A stretch of 64,000 nt of DNA, from the NCBI GenBank assembly GCA_964417725.1, contig CAYQIV010000013.1, forward strand, positions 26,417 through 90,416, in the 5' to 3' direction. The notes beneath the pieces are model-generated. The model was not told the DNA's origin and did not search any database. It saw only the letters and a list, made by a program, of their open reading frames with translations. Both the position numbers and the translations under genes were made by a program. The DNA comes from SHZI01 sp964417725 (GTDB lineage Bacteria; Pseudomonadota; Gammaproteobacteria; Steroidobacterales; GCA-2729495). Each line of letters begins with the position of its first letter. Within the stretch, counting starts at the first letter, position 1. Shown here one piece after another: positions 27,158 to 36,610 of the stretch.

Positions 27158-28183
27158 TCACAGGTCGAGCTCCGATTCAGGTTTCAGTGAGCGGCTCATC
27201 AGGATGCGCACCGCCTCGTCCGGCGAGGCGCCGGCATAGAGGATGCGCTGGACCTGTTCGCAGATCGGCATCTCGAGACCGAGGCGCGTGGCGACGTCGT
27301 GCACCGCGCCGGCAGCATAGACGCCTTCGACCACCTGGCCAATGTCGCGCACCGCGTCGGCCAGCGGCATGCCCTTCGCCAGCATCAGGCCGAGGCGGCG
27401 GTTGCGCGACTGGTCGTCGGTACAGGTGAGGACGAGGTCACCCATGCCGGAGAGGCCCATGAAGGTTTCGGCACGGGCGCCGAGCGCGATGCCGAGGCGC
27501 GTCATCTCGAGCAGCCCGCGCGTGATCAGCGCGATGCGGGTGTTGGCGCCGAAGCCGAGGCCGTCGGAAATGCCGGCGCCGATGGCCAGTACGTTCTTGA
27601 CCCCGCCGCCGACCTCGACGCCGGTCATGTCGTTCGAGGTGTAGGCGCGGAACTGTGCGTCGGAGAAGCGCCGGGCGAGGTCGGCCGCGAAAGTTGCCGA
27701 GGTCGCGGCGACCGTCATCGCCGTTGGCAGGCCGAGGCCGACCTCGGTGGCGAAGGTCGGGCCGCTGACCACGGCGAGGTCACGGTCCGCGCCGAGTTCC
27801 TCGCGCGCCACCTCGTGGGGCAGTGCCCCGGAGCCCTGCTCGAAGCCCTTGGTCGCCCAGGCGATGCGGCTTTCCGGGCGGAGCTGCGGCATCAGCCCGG
27901 CCAGCGTGGCACGGAAGGCGTGGCTGGGCACACACACCAGCAGGTCGCGGTGCGTGGCCGCCACCCCGGCGAGATCGCCATCGATGTCAAGGGTGTCGGG
28001 GAAGCGGACCCCGGGCAGGTAGCGCGTGTTGCAGCGCTGGCCCGACATGTCCTCGAGGTGGCTGCGGCTGCGTCCCCACAGGGTCGCGCCATGCCCGCCG
28101 CGCGCCAGTTGCACGGCGAGCGCGGTGCCCCAGGAGCCGGCACCGATGACGGCGATATCACGGATGCCGGGCTGCGCCTTCAC
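27158..28183 (-). CDS. gpsA: Glycerol-3-phosphate dehydrogenase [NAD(P)+]
   Basis: Reduces dihydroxyacetone phosphate to sn-glycerol-3-phosphate for phospholipids. 341 residues. Rossmann motif IAVIGAGSWGTALAVQLA at the N-terminus, VSGPTFATEVGLGLPTA, catalytic lysine region VGGGVKNVLAIGAGISDGLG, and GLSGMGDLVLTCT with RNRRLG. Starts with GTG, 15 bases after the secB stop. Last gene of yibN-grxC-secB-gpsA, the same order as in E. coli. Confidence 0.96.
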   Translation of the reverse strand: MKAQPGIRDIAVIGAGSWGTALAVQLARGGHGATLWGRSRSHLEDMSGQRCNTRYLPGVRFPDTLDIDGDLAGVAATHRDLLVCVPSHAFRATLAGLMPQLRPESRIAWATKGFEQGSGALPHEVAREELGADRDLAVVSGPTFATEVGLGLPTAMTVAATSATFAADLARRFSDAQFRAYTSNDMTGVEVGGGVKNVLAIGAGISDGLGFGANTRIALITRGLLEMTRLGIALGARAETFMGLSGMGDLVLTCTDDQSRNRRLGLMLAKGMPLADAVRDIGQVVEGVYAAGAVHDVATRLGLEMPICEQVQRILYAGASPDEAVRILMSRSLKPESELDL

Positions 28184-28198
28184 GGCCTTGCCGGCGGC

Positions 28199-28705
28199 CT
28201 AGGCGTTGGCCGCTGCGGCGCCACCGGCCTGCTGCTGGTTGAAGAGGGTGGCAAAGTCGATCGGCTGGAGCACCAGGGGTGGCAGGCCACCCCGCTGTAC
28301 GAGGTCGGAGACCGCTTCACGCGCATAGGGGAACAGGGCGTTGGCACAGGCGATGCCGATGATGGCGCGCGTCTCGCTTTCCGGGAAGCCGCTGATCTGG
28401 AACATCCCGGCCTGTTCGAGCTCGATGAGGAAGATCGTCCGTTCGCCGACGACGGCCTGCACGCTGATGTGCAGCACCACCTCGACCAGCCCCTGGTTGA
28501 TGTTGCTGTGGCTGGTGCGCAGGTTGAGCTTGATCTCCGGCTCGCCCATCTTCTCGATGAAGATCGCCGGCGCGTTGGGTGACTCGAGCGAGATGTCCTT
28601 GACGTAGATGCGGTGCAGGGCGAACTGACGGTTGCCGGCCATGTCGCTGCCGTTGCTGCTGCCATTGCCATTGCTGTTGCCGGGGGGTGCCGTCGGGTCT
28701 GCCAT
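28199..28705 (-). CDS. secB: Protein-export chaperone SecB
   Basis: Tetrameric cytoplasmic chaperone that keeps preproteins unfolded and hands them to SecA. 168 residues, slightly long because of a polar N-terminal tail rich in Asn/Gly/Ser. Core signatures: FALHRIYVKDISLESPNAP, SETRAIIGIACANALFPYAR and GGLPPLVLQPIDFATLF. AGGA precedes the ATG by 8 bases. Confidence 0.97.
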   Translation of the reverse strand: MADPTAPPGNSNGNGSSNGSDMAGNRQFALHRIYVKDISLESPNAPAIFIEKMGEPEIKLNLRTSHSNINQGLVEVVLHISVQAVVGERTIFLIELEQAGMFQISGFPESETRAIIGIACANALFPYAREAVSDLVQRGGLPPLVLQPIDFATLFNQQQAGGAAAANA

Positions 28706-28740
28706 GGGGAATTCCTCGTGTGTTTCGGGGCCGGGCCGCG

Positions 28741-28998
28741 TTACCGCCCCAGCAGGGGATCAAGCCGGCCGCTCCTGTCGAGCGCGGCCATGTCGTCGTA
28801 GCCGCCGACGTGTGTGTCGCCGATGAAGATCTGCGGCACCGTGCGCCGCCCGCTGCGTGTTTCCATCTCTTCGCGCCGCGCCGGCACGGCGCCGATGTCG
28901 ATCTCGGTGTAGTCGACGCCCTTGCCGGCCAGCAGGGCGCGTGCCGCCGCGCAATACGGGCAGGTGCGCGTGGTGTACATGACGACCGTCGCGGCCAT
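28741..28998 (-). CDS. grxC: Glutaredoxin 3
   Basis: 85-residue dithiol glutaredoxin; glutathione-dependent reduction of disulphides. Active site CPYC in VVMYTTRTCPYCAAARALL, cis-Pro segment TVPQIFIGDTHVGGYDD. Open frame continues upstream, but the family begins at the ATG at 28998, 10 bases after the yibN stop. Confidence 0.95.
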   Translation of the reverse strand: MAATVVMYTTRTCPYCAAARALLAGKGVDYTEIDIGAVPARREEMETRSGRRTVPQIFIGDTHVGGYDDMAALDRSGRLDPLLGR

Positions 28999-29008
28999 GG
29001 CCAGCGTG

Positions 29009-29431
29009 TCAGTTGCCGCTGACCAGGAGCTGGCTGGCCTGCTGCCAGGCGCCCAGTCCGCCGCCGAGGCTGAATGCGCTGTCGAAACCCGCCGCCTGCA
29101 GGGTGCGGGCGCATTGCTGGCTGCGCCGGCCATCGTCGCAGACGATGAGCAGCGGCTTCTTCTTTTTCAGGCGACCGTTGTCGCCCTTGCCGAGCGCGTC
29201 GGCCTCGATATGGATGGCGCCGACGATGTGCCCGGCGGCGTACTTTTCGGCGCTGCGCACGTCGACCACCGTGGCGCCGTTGTTGATCATGCGCACCGCC
29301 TGCACCACCGACACCTGGAACGTGCCCCGGGCGCGCAGCACCATCTCGACGGTGACCAGCGCCACGACGACGAGCAGCGTGCCGCCGAAGAGAAACGGGT
29401 ACGTGGTGATGAATTCAGCGAGCTTGTCCAT
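29009..29431 (-). CDS. yibN: Membrane-anchored rhodanese-like protein (YibN type)
   Basis: 140 residues with an N-terminal transmembrane helix (about 13-33) and one rhodanese domain (about 45-135). The active-site loop has Cys in LIVCDDGRRSQQCARTL and the entry motif is VVDVRSAEKYAAGHIVGAIHI. Probable sulphur transfer or persulphide chemistry at the membrane; the physiological acceptor is unclear. First gene of yibN-grxC-secB-gpsA, matching the E. coli locus. Confidence 0.88.
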   Translation of the reverse strand: MDKLAEFITTYPFLFGGTLLVVVALVTVEMVLRARGTFQVSVVQAVRMINNGATVVDVRSAEKYAAGHIVGAIHIEADALGKGDNGRLKKKKPLLIVCDDGRRSQQCARTLQAAGFDSAFSLGGGLGAWQQASQLLVSGN

Positions 29432-29454
29432 GGGTATCGCCTGGCTGGCGGCGC

Positions 29455-29460
29455 ATTATA
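29455..29460 (-). promoter_or_regulatory. Promoter -10 for the yibN-grxC-secB-gpsA operon
   Basis: Perfect TATAAT on the minus strand, 23 bases upstream of the yibN ATG; the expected transcript leader would be about 17 bases. No good -35. The divergent envC gene has TACACT at 29523-29528, nine bases before its ATG. Confidence 0.5.
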
Positions 29461-29537
29461 CCCACCTCGACCGACCCCGAGCGGTGATTCGCGGCGCGGT
29501 CGCCAGCGGCCGGGCGATCCCCTACACTCCGGCGCCG

Positions 29538-30674
29538 ATGATGCGTCTGGCCCTCATGCTGCTGTATTGCCTGCTGGCCGGCTGGCCGGCCACCGTGCCG
29601 GCGCAGGCCGCCGACAGTGCCGAGACGCGCCGCGACCTCGAGCGCCTGCGTGCGCGCATCCGCACGCTGGAGCAGCAGGTCGACAAGGATGTCGCGCGCA
29701 GCGGCGAACTGCAGCGCGAGTTGCGCGACGTCGAGAAGGCCGCGGGTCGGGCGCGCAGCGAACTGGCCCGGGTCCGCGGCGAACTGGTGGCGGTGCGCGG
29801 CCAGCTGGCGCAGCTCGCCGGGGCCGCCCGCGCTGCCGAAGCGGCGCTGGCCCGGCAGCGGGTGGCGCTGGCCGGTCACCTGCGGACCCTGTGGATGAAC
29901 GGCCCGGCCGGCGGGCTGGCGCCGTGGCTTGGCGACGAGGGTCCGGGCGTCACGGCACGCCGCCTCGCCTGGCTCGACTACGTTGCGCGCGCCCGCCAGG
30001 CGCTGCACGACGAGATCGCCCGTACCCTCGCCACACTCGAGGACAACCGTCGGGCCGCCGCTGCCCGCCAGACCGAACTGGCCGCGCTCGAGGCCGGCCA
30101 GCAACGCGAACTGGCGCGCCTCGAGGCGGCCCGCGCCGGGCGCGCGCAGGTCCTCGCCCGGCTCGACGCCGCGACCCGCACGCAGGACCAGCAGCTCCGG
30201 CAGCTGAAAGACGAGGCCCGCACACTCGACCGGCTGCTGCGCGAACTGCAGCGCCAGCTGGCCCGCAGCCCCTCGCCCCCGCGCCCGGCGGCGGCGCTCG
30301 GCCGGGGGCGCTGGCCGGTCAAGGGTCCGGTGCTCGGTGCCTATGGCCAGCCGCGCGCCGGAGGCCAGTTGCGCTGGCAGGGCGTGCTGATCGGCGCCTC
30401 GGCCGGTACGCCGGTGGTGGCGCCGCGCGCCGGCCGTGTCGCCTATGCCGACTGGCTGCCTGGGCTGGGCCTGCTGCTGGTGCTCGACCACGGCGGCGGC
30501 TGGCTGAGCCTGTATGGCCACAACCAGGTGCTGGCGCGCGCGGTCGGCGATGAAGTGGCTGCCGGGGAGGAGCTGGCCCGTGTCGGCGATACGGGTGGCC
30601 AGGGCCGCCCGGCGCTCTACTTCGAGGTGCGCCGGAACGGCACGCCGCAGGACCCGGCCGCCTGGGTCCGCTGA
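29538..30674 (+). CDS. envC: EnvC-like murein hydrolase activator
   Basis: 378 residues: signal peptide (MRLALMLLYCLLAGWPATVPAQA), long coiled coil (about 30-250, Arg/Leu/Glu-rich heptads), then a C-terminal LytM/M23 domain (about 265-378). The domain lacks the zinc ligands of active M23 peptidases: positions read LRWQGVLIGA, SLYGHNQ and GRPALYFEVRR, as in E. coli EnvC, which activates amidases AmiA/AmiB at the division site instead of cutting itself. Divergent from yibN and followed by ctpA, as in related genomes. Two adjacent ATGs (29538, 29541) are possible. Confidence 0.9.
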   Translation: MMRLALMLLYCLLAGWPATVPAQAADSAETRRDLERLRARIRTLEQQVDKDVARSGELQRELRDVEKAAGRARSELARVRGELVAVRGQLAQLAGAARAAEAALARQRVALAGHLRTLWMNGPAGGLAPWLGDEGPGVTARRLAWLDYVARARQALHDEIARTLATLEDNRRAAAARQTELAALEAGQQRELARLEAARAGRAQVLARLDAATRTQDQQLRQLKDEARTLDRLLRELQRQLARSPSPPRPAAALGRGRWPVKGPVLGAYGQPRAGGQLRWQGVLIGASAGTPVVAPRAGRVAYADWLPGLGLLLVLDHGGGWLSLYGHNQVLARAVGDEVAAGEELARVGDTGGQGRPALYFEVRRNGTPQDPAAWVR

Positions 30675-30763
30675 CCCGGCCGCGATGTCATGTCGCTGCC
30701 GCCCGGTGCGGCAGGCGGCCCGCGCTGTGCTAGTGTCGGGCTGTCAAACCGGGAGGTGCACCC

Positions 30764-31993
30764 ATGAACGCGGAGAGGGTCAGGGTCGTGCTTTGGTTGT
30801 CCAGCGGCGTGGTCATCGGGCTGTCGCTGGGTGTCGCCGGCGGCGTCTTCGCCGGCCGCGAGGCCGCCGGCGGTGAGGCGATGCCGGCGTGGATGGACAA
30901 GGGGATCTTCGGTGAGGTGGTCGGCCGGGTGAAACGTGAATACGTCGACGACGTGCCCTCGCACCGGCTGGTGGAGTCTGCGCTGCGGGGAATGGTCGCC
31001 GGGCTCGACGAGCATTCCCGGCTGCTGTCGGTGGCCGAATACGAAACGGTGCGGCAGCATTCGAGCGGCAGCTATGCCGGCGTCGGCCTCGATCTCGAGG
31101 TCCGCGACGGGCGCCTCGTCGTCACCCGGGTGATCGATGACACGCCGGCGGCACGGGCCGGGATCCGCGCCGGCGATGCGCTGCTGGCCATCGACGGCCG
31201 GGCGGTGCGGCGCACGGCCGCCAGCGCCGCCATCCGCCGGCTGCGCGGGCCCGAAGGCACTTCCGTCGGGCTGACGCTGTCGCGCGCCGGACTCGACGTA
31301 CCGTTGTCGTTGTCGCTCGAGCGCAGCCGCATCGACAAGGCGAGCGTGAGCGCCTCGATGGCCGTGCCCGGGCGCGGCTATGTCCGCATCAGCCAGTTCA
31401 CCGATCACACGGGCAGCGAACTGCGCCGCGCGCTGCGTGACCTCGAGGCCGAAAACGGCGGGCCACTCACGGGTCTTGTCCTCGACCTGCGCGACAACCC
31501 CGGTGGCGTGCTGGCGGCGGCGGTCGACGTGGCCGACACCTTCCTCGAACGCGGACTGGTCGTGACGGCGACCGGCCGCGGGCGGGGTGCCACCTTCCGT
31601 CACAGCGCACAGGCCGGTGACCACCTCGCCGGCCGGCCGCTGGTGGTGCTCGTCAATGGTGGCACGGCCTCCGCGGCCGAGATCGTTGCCGGCGCCCTGC
31701 AGGATCACGGGCGCGCGACGATCACCGGCCTTCGTACCTTCGGCAAGGGTTCGGTGCAGACGGTCATCCCGCTGTCCGATGGCCGTGCGCTGAAGCTGAC
31801 GACGTCGCGCTACTTCCGGCCGGGCGGCACGTCCATCCAGGGCACCGGCATTGCGCCGGACGTGCCCTTCGATGCGGCCGGGGCGCCGCGCGCCGGGCGG
31901 CCCACCGTGGCCAGCAGCGACCCGGCAGTGCGGCGCGCGCTGCGACTGCTGTCGGCGCGCCCGCCGGCGGTGCTGCACGCCATGGTGCATTGA
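30764..31993 (+). CDS. ctpA: Carboxy-terminal processing protease, S41 family
   Basis: 409-residue periplasmic serine/lysine protease with an uncleaved or cleavable N-terminal hydrophobic segment (about 8-30). PDZ domain at about 100-180 (GVGLDLEVRDGRLVV, AGIRAGDALLAIDG). Catalytic Ser303 in GGTASAAEIVAGAL and Lys328 in TFGKGSVQT, 25 residues apart as usual. VRISQF and LDLRDNPGGVL are further S41 marks. GGGAGG lies 7 bases before the ATG. Its length, shorter than Prc, fits CtpA that works on envelope murein enzymes. Confidence 0.94.
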   Translation: MNAERVRVVLWLSSGVVIGLSLGVAGGVFAGREAAGGEAMPAWMDKGIFGEVVGRVKREYVDDVPSHRLVESALRGMVAGLDEHSRLLSVAEYETVRQHSSGSYAGVGLDLEVRDGRLVVTRVIDDTPAARAGIRAGDALLAIDGRAVRRTAASAAIRRLRGPEGTSVGLTLSRAGLDVPLSLSLERSRIDKASVSASMAVPGRGYVRISQFTDHTGSELRRALRDLEAENGGPLTGLVLDLRDNPGGVLAAAVDVADTFLERGLVVTATGRGRGATFRHSAQAGDHLAGRPLVVLVNGGTASAAEIVAGALQDHGRATITGLRTFGKGSVQTVIPLSDGRALKLTTSRYFRPGGTSIQGTGIAPDVPFDAAGAPRAGRPTVASSDPAVRRALRLLSARPPAVLHAMVH

Positions 31994-32013
31994 CCGCGCG
32001 GGGGCAATGTCGG

Positions 32014-32397
32014 GTGATCGGTGTGCGCGAACTGCTGTTGATCGGTGCCGGTGGTGCCGCGGGTTCGATATGCCGCTATCTGGTGAGCCACTGGGCGCAA
32101 CGCCTGATGCCACTGGCGTTCCCGCTCGGCACGCTGGTGGTCAACGTCAGCGGCTCGCTGCTCATCGGCCTCATCGCCGGCCTCGCCGGCCCGCGCGAAC
32201 TGATCGGCGCCGCGCCGCGCCTGTTCCTGGTGGTCGGGCTGCTCGGCGGCTTCACGACGTTCTCCGCCTTTTCGCTGGAGACGGTGATGCTGGTGCGCGA
32301 AGGGCAGGCCGTCAGCGCGGTGCTCAACGCGTTCCTGCAGGTTGGCCTGAGCATCGCCGCGGCCTTTGCCGGGCTGGCGGCATCGCGGCTGATCTGA
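32014..32397 (+). CDS. crcB: Fluoride ion channel CrcB/Fluc
   Basis: 127-residue membrane protein with four hydrophobic helices; dimeric channel expelling fluoride. GGAAGSICRYLVS at the N-terminus, VNVSGSLLIGL with the conserved Asn, and GGFTTFSAFSLE (the Phe-lined path and central Na+ site region) are diagnostic. Start uncertain: GTG 32014 gives the family length and has GGGGG upstream; a TTG at 31990 would overlap the ctpA stop as TTGA. No fluoride riboswitch is visible upstream. Confidence 0.9.
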   Translation: MIGVRELLLIGAGGAAGSICRYLVSHWAQRLMPLAFPLGTLVVNVSGSLLIGLIAGLAGPRELIGAAPRLFLVVGLLGGFTTFSAFSLETVMLVREGQAVSAVLNAFLQVGLSIAAAFAGLAASRLI

Positions 32398-32410
32398 CGC
32401 GCCTGCCCGG

Positions 32411-32845
32411 TCAGGACCCGGTCAGCGCCTGCAGTGCGGCGCGCAGTCGGTCGGCATGCGCCTCAAGCAGTGCTGGCTCGGCCATGCGCCGCTGGTGGGC
32501 GCGCAGCGGCCGGTCGGCCCAACGTGGCACGACATGCATGTGGAAATGGAAGACCGTCTGCCCGGCGGCCGCACCGTTGAACTGCATCAGCGTGATGCCG
32601 TCCGGGGCGAAGGCCTGGCGCAGCGCACGGGCGATGCGCTTCGAGGTGTGCATCACCGCGGCTGCCATCTCGTCGTCGAGGTCGAAGAGGTCGGTGGCCT
32701 GTGCCCGGGGGATCACCAGCGCATGGCCGTCCGACTGTGGCATCACGTCGAGGATGGCCAGTGTCCAGCGGTCTTCGTGGATGCGGTGTGCCGGCATCTC
32801 GCCGCGCAGGATCCTGGCAAAGATGTTGTCGTCGTCGTAGGACAC
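32411..32845 (-). CDS. HIT family hydrolase
   Basis: 144-residue histidine-triad protein acting on nucleotide phosphoramidates or dinucleoside polyphosphates. NIFARILRGEMPAHRI opens the domain; the triad is HFHMHVVPRW. I start at GTG 32845 (VSYDDDNIF), with GGGGG upstream; an ATG at 32881 would add 12 residues without family similarity. Convergent with crcB. Substrate not determinable. Confidence 0.88.
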   Translation of the reverse strand: MSYDDDNIFARILRGEMPAHRIHEDRWTLAILDVMPQSDGHALVIPRAQATDLFDLDDEMAAAVMHTSKRIARALRQAFAPDGITLMQFNGAAAGQTVFHFHMHVVPRWADRPLRAHQRRMAEPALLEAHADRLRAALQALTGS

Positions 32846-32945
32846 GGCCGAACCCCCGGTGCAGACTGCGTGGCGGCACATCGCGCCGCCGTCAGGCTAG
32901 GATAGAGGCCGGCGCGGCACGACGACAAGCCGCAGGGAGGCGAAG

Positions 32946-33407
32946 ATGAGCGAGCAGCGCCCGCGCAGGGATGCCAACAACTGTTTTGTCTGCGGTCCGG
33001 TCAACCCCGTCGGCCTGCGCATCCGGTTCCACGTCGACGAGGCCCAGGTGTGCCGGGCCGCTTTCGTGCCCGCCGACCACCATGCCGGCTACGACCGCAT
33101 GACCCACGGCGGGATCATCTACAGCGCCCTCGACGACGTCATGGCCAACTGGCTGTTCCTTGGCGGGATGCGCGCCCACACGGCGCGCTGCGCGGTGCGC
33201 TATCGCCAGCCGCACCCGACCGGTATCGGTCTGCGCCTTGAAGGCCGGCGGGTGCGCCAGCGGGGCAAGGTGGCCTTCATGACCGGGCTGGCCTTCCGTG
33301 CCGACGACGGTTCGCTGGTTGCCGAGGCCGAGGCCAGCTTCATGATCGTCGGCGCCACCGCCGGCGACCTCTACCCCGGCGGAGAATCGAACAGCCCGAT
33401 GTCGTAG
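32946..33407 (+). CDS. PaaI-type hotdog-fold thioesterase
   Basis: 153 residues, single hotdog domain. CFVCGPVNPVGLRIRF at the N-terminus is the cysteine motif common in this family; MTHGGIIYSALDDVMAN holds the HGG motif and the following acid. Probably hydrolyses an acyl-CoA thioester in the cytoplasm; substrate unknown. GGGAGG precedes the ATG. Its 3' end overlaps the convergent DUF1330 gene by 37 bases. Confidence 0.85.
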   Translation: MSEQRPRRDANNCFVCGPVNPVGLRIRFHVDEAQVCRAAFVPADHHAGYDRMTHGGIIYSALDDVMANWLFLGGMRAHTARCAVRYRQPHPTGIGLRLEGRRVRQRGKVAFMTGLAFRADDGSLVAEAEASFMIVGATAGDLYPGGESNSPMS

Positions 33408-33673
33408 ATACCGGTGCCTTCGCGCAGCGGCTTGCAGTCCTTCTGGTACTCATCGCTGTAGTAGAAGGCCTCGAAATGTGCGCGGTCGGGGAACTCGGCG
33501 ATGATCAGCACCCGGTCGGCAAACAGCTCGCCCGACACCACCTCGACGGGCTTGCCGCGCGCCAGATAGCGACCGCCATGCCGGGCGATGAGCTGGGCGG
33601 ATTTCTCGGCATAGGTTTTCAGGGTCGGGCCGGGATGCGTGATCCGGCAGACGGAAACGAGATAGACGGGCAT
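33371..33673 (-). CDS. DUF1330 family protein
   Basis: 100 residues of the dimeric alpha/beta-barrel (ferredoxin-like) DUF1330 family; function unknown. The protein begins MPVYLVSVCRITHPG, continues with GGRYLARGKPVEVVSG and ADRVLIIAEFPDRAHFEAFY, the usual family pattern. Start at ATG 33673 with GGAG upstream. The last 37 bases are antisense to the end of the thioesterase gene; both proteins look complete, so the overlap is real. Confidence 0.85.
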   Translation of the reverse strand: MPVYLVSVCRITHPGPTLKTYAEKSAQLIARHGGRYLARGKPVEVVSGELFADRVLIIAEFPDRAHFEAFYYSDEYQKDCKPLREGTGIYDIGLFDSPPG

Positions 33674-33743
33674 CGGGGGGGCTCCGGCGGGGGACCATGC
33701 GCAGTGTAGCCTGCCCGTCGCTTTGGCGGCAGCCCGGCGTCGC

Positions 33744-34058
33744 TCAGGGGTGCGGCAGGCGCGGCGTGGCCATGGCGTCGTGGGTGTCGCCGTCGACGAC
33801 ACGGCGGAGCAGCTTCGGTGCGACGTTCCAGCGCCGGCCGTCGTCGCCGATGACGGTCACGGTCTTCTTGTTGTAGCGGGTCAGCACGCCGGCGACCAGG
33901 TGTCGGTCGTCGGCCGGAAAGCACACCCGCTCGCCGATGCGGAACTCGAGCATGGCGACGTGCGAGCGCATCTGGTGCAGCAGGCGCAGGCGCTCCACGA
34001 CCCGGTGGTTGAGATCGACGAGTTCTGCCTCGGTGAGCGGATCGATATCGATCTTCAT
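33744..34058 (-). CDS. Conserved protein of unknown function, possible SH3-like barrel
   Basis: 104 residues. It opens MKIDIDPLTEAELVDLNHRV with a helical stretch, then a basic beta-rich part (IGERVCFPADDRHLVAGVLT, RYNKKTVTVIGDDGRRWNVA) that resembles a small SH3/KOW-type barrel and could bind nucleic acid. I recall similar proteins in other proteobacteria but no name. Start at ATG 34058; a GTG five codons earlier is in frame. Confidence 0.7.
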   Translation of the reverse strand: MKIDIDPLTEAELVDLNHRVVERLRLLHQMRSHVAMLEFRIGERVCFPADDRHLVAGVLTRYNKKTVTVIGDDGRRWNVAPKLLRRVVDGDTHDAMATPRLPHP

Positions 34059-34098
34059 GACGGCTGCCGGCACGGCGCCACGCCTGCGTCCATGGATG

Positions 34099-34479
34099 TC
34101 AGGTGTGCGATGCCGGATACAGGCTGCGCGCGGCGAAGACGCCCATCGCTGCGCCCATCGCCGTGGCCACCAGCACCGTCAGCAGCGTGACCGCCGCCAG
34201 GCCGAATGCCGGGAAGATCACCGCGCCGAAGGACAGGTGCGAGTCGGGCGTCGAGAGGGTCCCCTGGTACCGGCCTTCGATGGCGCCGGCGAGGATCACC
34301 GAGATGAAAATGGCCGGTGCCAGTGCCAGCGTGCCGAAGATGCCGCCGGTGATCTTCATGAACTTCGTCTGTGCCGGGGTCCGGGTCCAGCGCGTGGCGA
34401 TGGCATCGAGCAGTTTCCGGGCGAGGAAGAATGCGGCGATGGTGCCGGTGAAATAGCCGAGCATGATTGCGCCGAGCAT
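34099..34479 (-). CDS. Small integral membrane protein, unknown
   Basis: 126 residues with three hydrophobic segments (about 3-22, 42-68, 85-118) and a basic loop ATRWTRTPAQTKFMK. No recognised family. Lies between the unknown gene at 33744 and a second small membrane protein gene, all on the minus strand with gaps of 40-47 bases, so the three may form one operon. Confidence 0.65.
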   Translation of the reverse strand: MLGAIMLGYFTGTIAAFFLARKLLDAIATRWTRTPAQTKFMKITGGIFGTLALAPAIFISVILAGAIEGRYQGTLSTPDSHLSFGAVIFPAFGLAAVTLLTVLVATAMGAAMGVFAARSLYPASHT

Positions 34480-34526
34480 GGCTGACCTTCCTTGCGCTTA
34501 TCGTTCCGCGGACGCTGCCGGGGCCG

Positions 34527-34946
34527 TCAGCGTCCTGCGGGTTTGCCGGCGTTGCGTTTGCTGAGCAACGTATTGACCATGCGCCCGCTGAGCCAGCCCA
34601 GCAAATAGACCAGCGCCATCACCACCGCCCAGATGAACAGCAGCTTCAGCGCCGTGCCCATGCCCTTGGTGAGGCGGTAGCCGTCGTATTCCTCGACGGT
34701 GCGGATGACGACGCGGTCGTGGGCGAGGAACGCCCGCAGTGCCGTGCAGGGCGTGCCCTCCGGTGCCGACCCGGGCATGCGGGCCGCCCCGGCGCCGCTG
34801 CTGCTGGAGCAGGCGGGATTCTGCAGGTCGGCGACGACGGCCGGGTCGCGCTCCGGCCATTGCAGCACGACGACGACGAGGGTCGATACCAGCAGTGCGG
34901 TCGAGAAGAGCAGCCAGAAGCGTTGTGCGGAATTGAGCGGTTTCAT
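34527..34946 (-). CDS. Two-helix membrane protein, unknown
   Basis: 139 residues. A transmembrane helix near the N-terminus (FWLLFSTALLVSTLVVVVL), a periplasmic-type loop of about 60 residues with two cysteines, and a second helix near 105-127 (LLFIWAVVMALVYLLG) before a basic tail. No family recognised. Start at ATG 34946 with GGGA upstream; ATG 34955 is an alternative. Confidence 0.65.
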   Translation of the reverse strand: MKPLNSAQRFWLLFSTALLVSTLVVVVLQWPERDPAVVADLQNPACSSSSGAGAARMPGSAPEGTPCTALRAFLAHDRVVIRTVEEYDGYRLTKGMGTALKLLFIWAVVMALVYLLGWLSGRMVNTLLSKRNAGKPAGR

Positions 34947-35039
34947 CGCGGGCATTCCCGGTCGGATGGCGGGGTGGGACGGCGCCATAGTAGGTTCATC
35001 GCCGGGGTCTGCCAAGGGGCGACCTGTCGCGGGCAGGTT

Positions 35040-36539
<1,500 letters not shown>

Positions 36540-36610
36540 CGAGGCTCCGTCAGCGTGCGGGCGGCCGCCATGCTGGCTGGCCGGCGAGGCATCGTCAACC
36601 GCGGTGTCCC

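Noticed and set aside
29700..30674. Active M23 endopeptidase
   Set aside because: The zinc-ligand histidine/aspartate positions of the M23 domain are replaced, as in EnvC; it is called an activator instead.
31994..32013. Fluoride riboswitch before crcB
   Set aside because: The space upstream of crcB is too short and lacks the conserved aptamer core.
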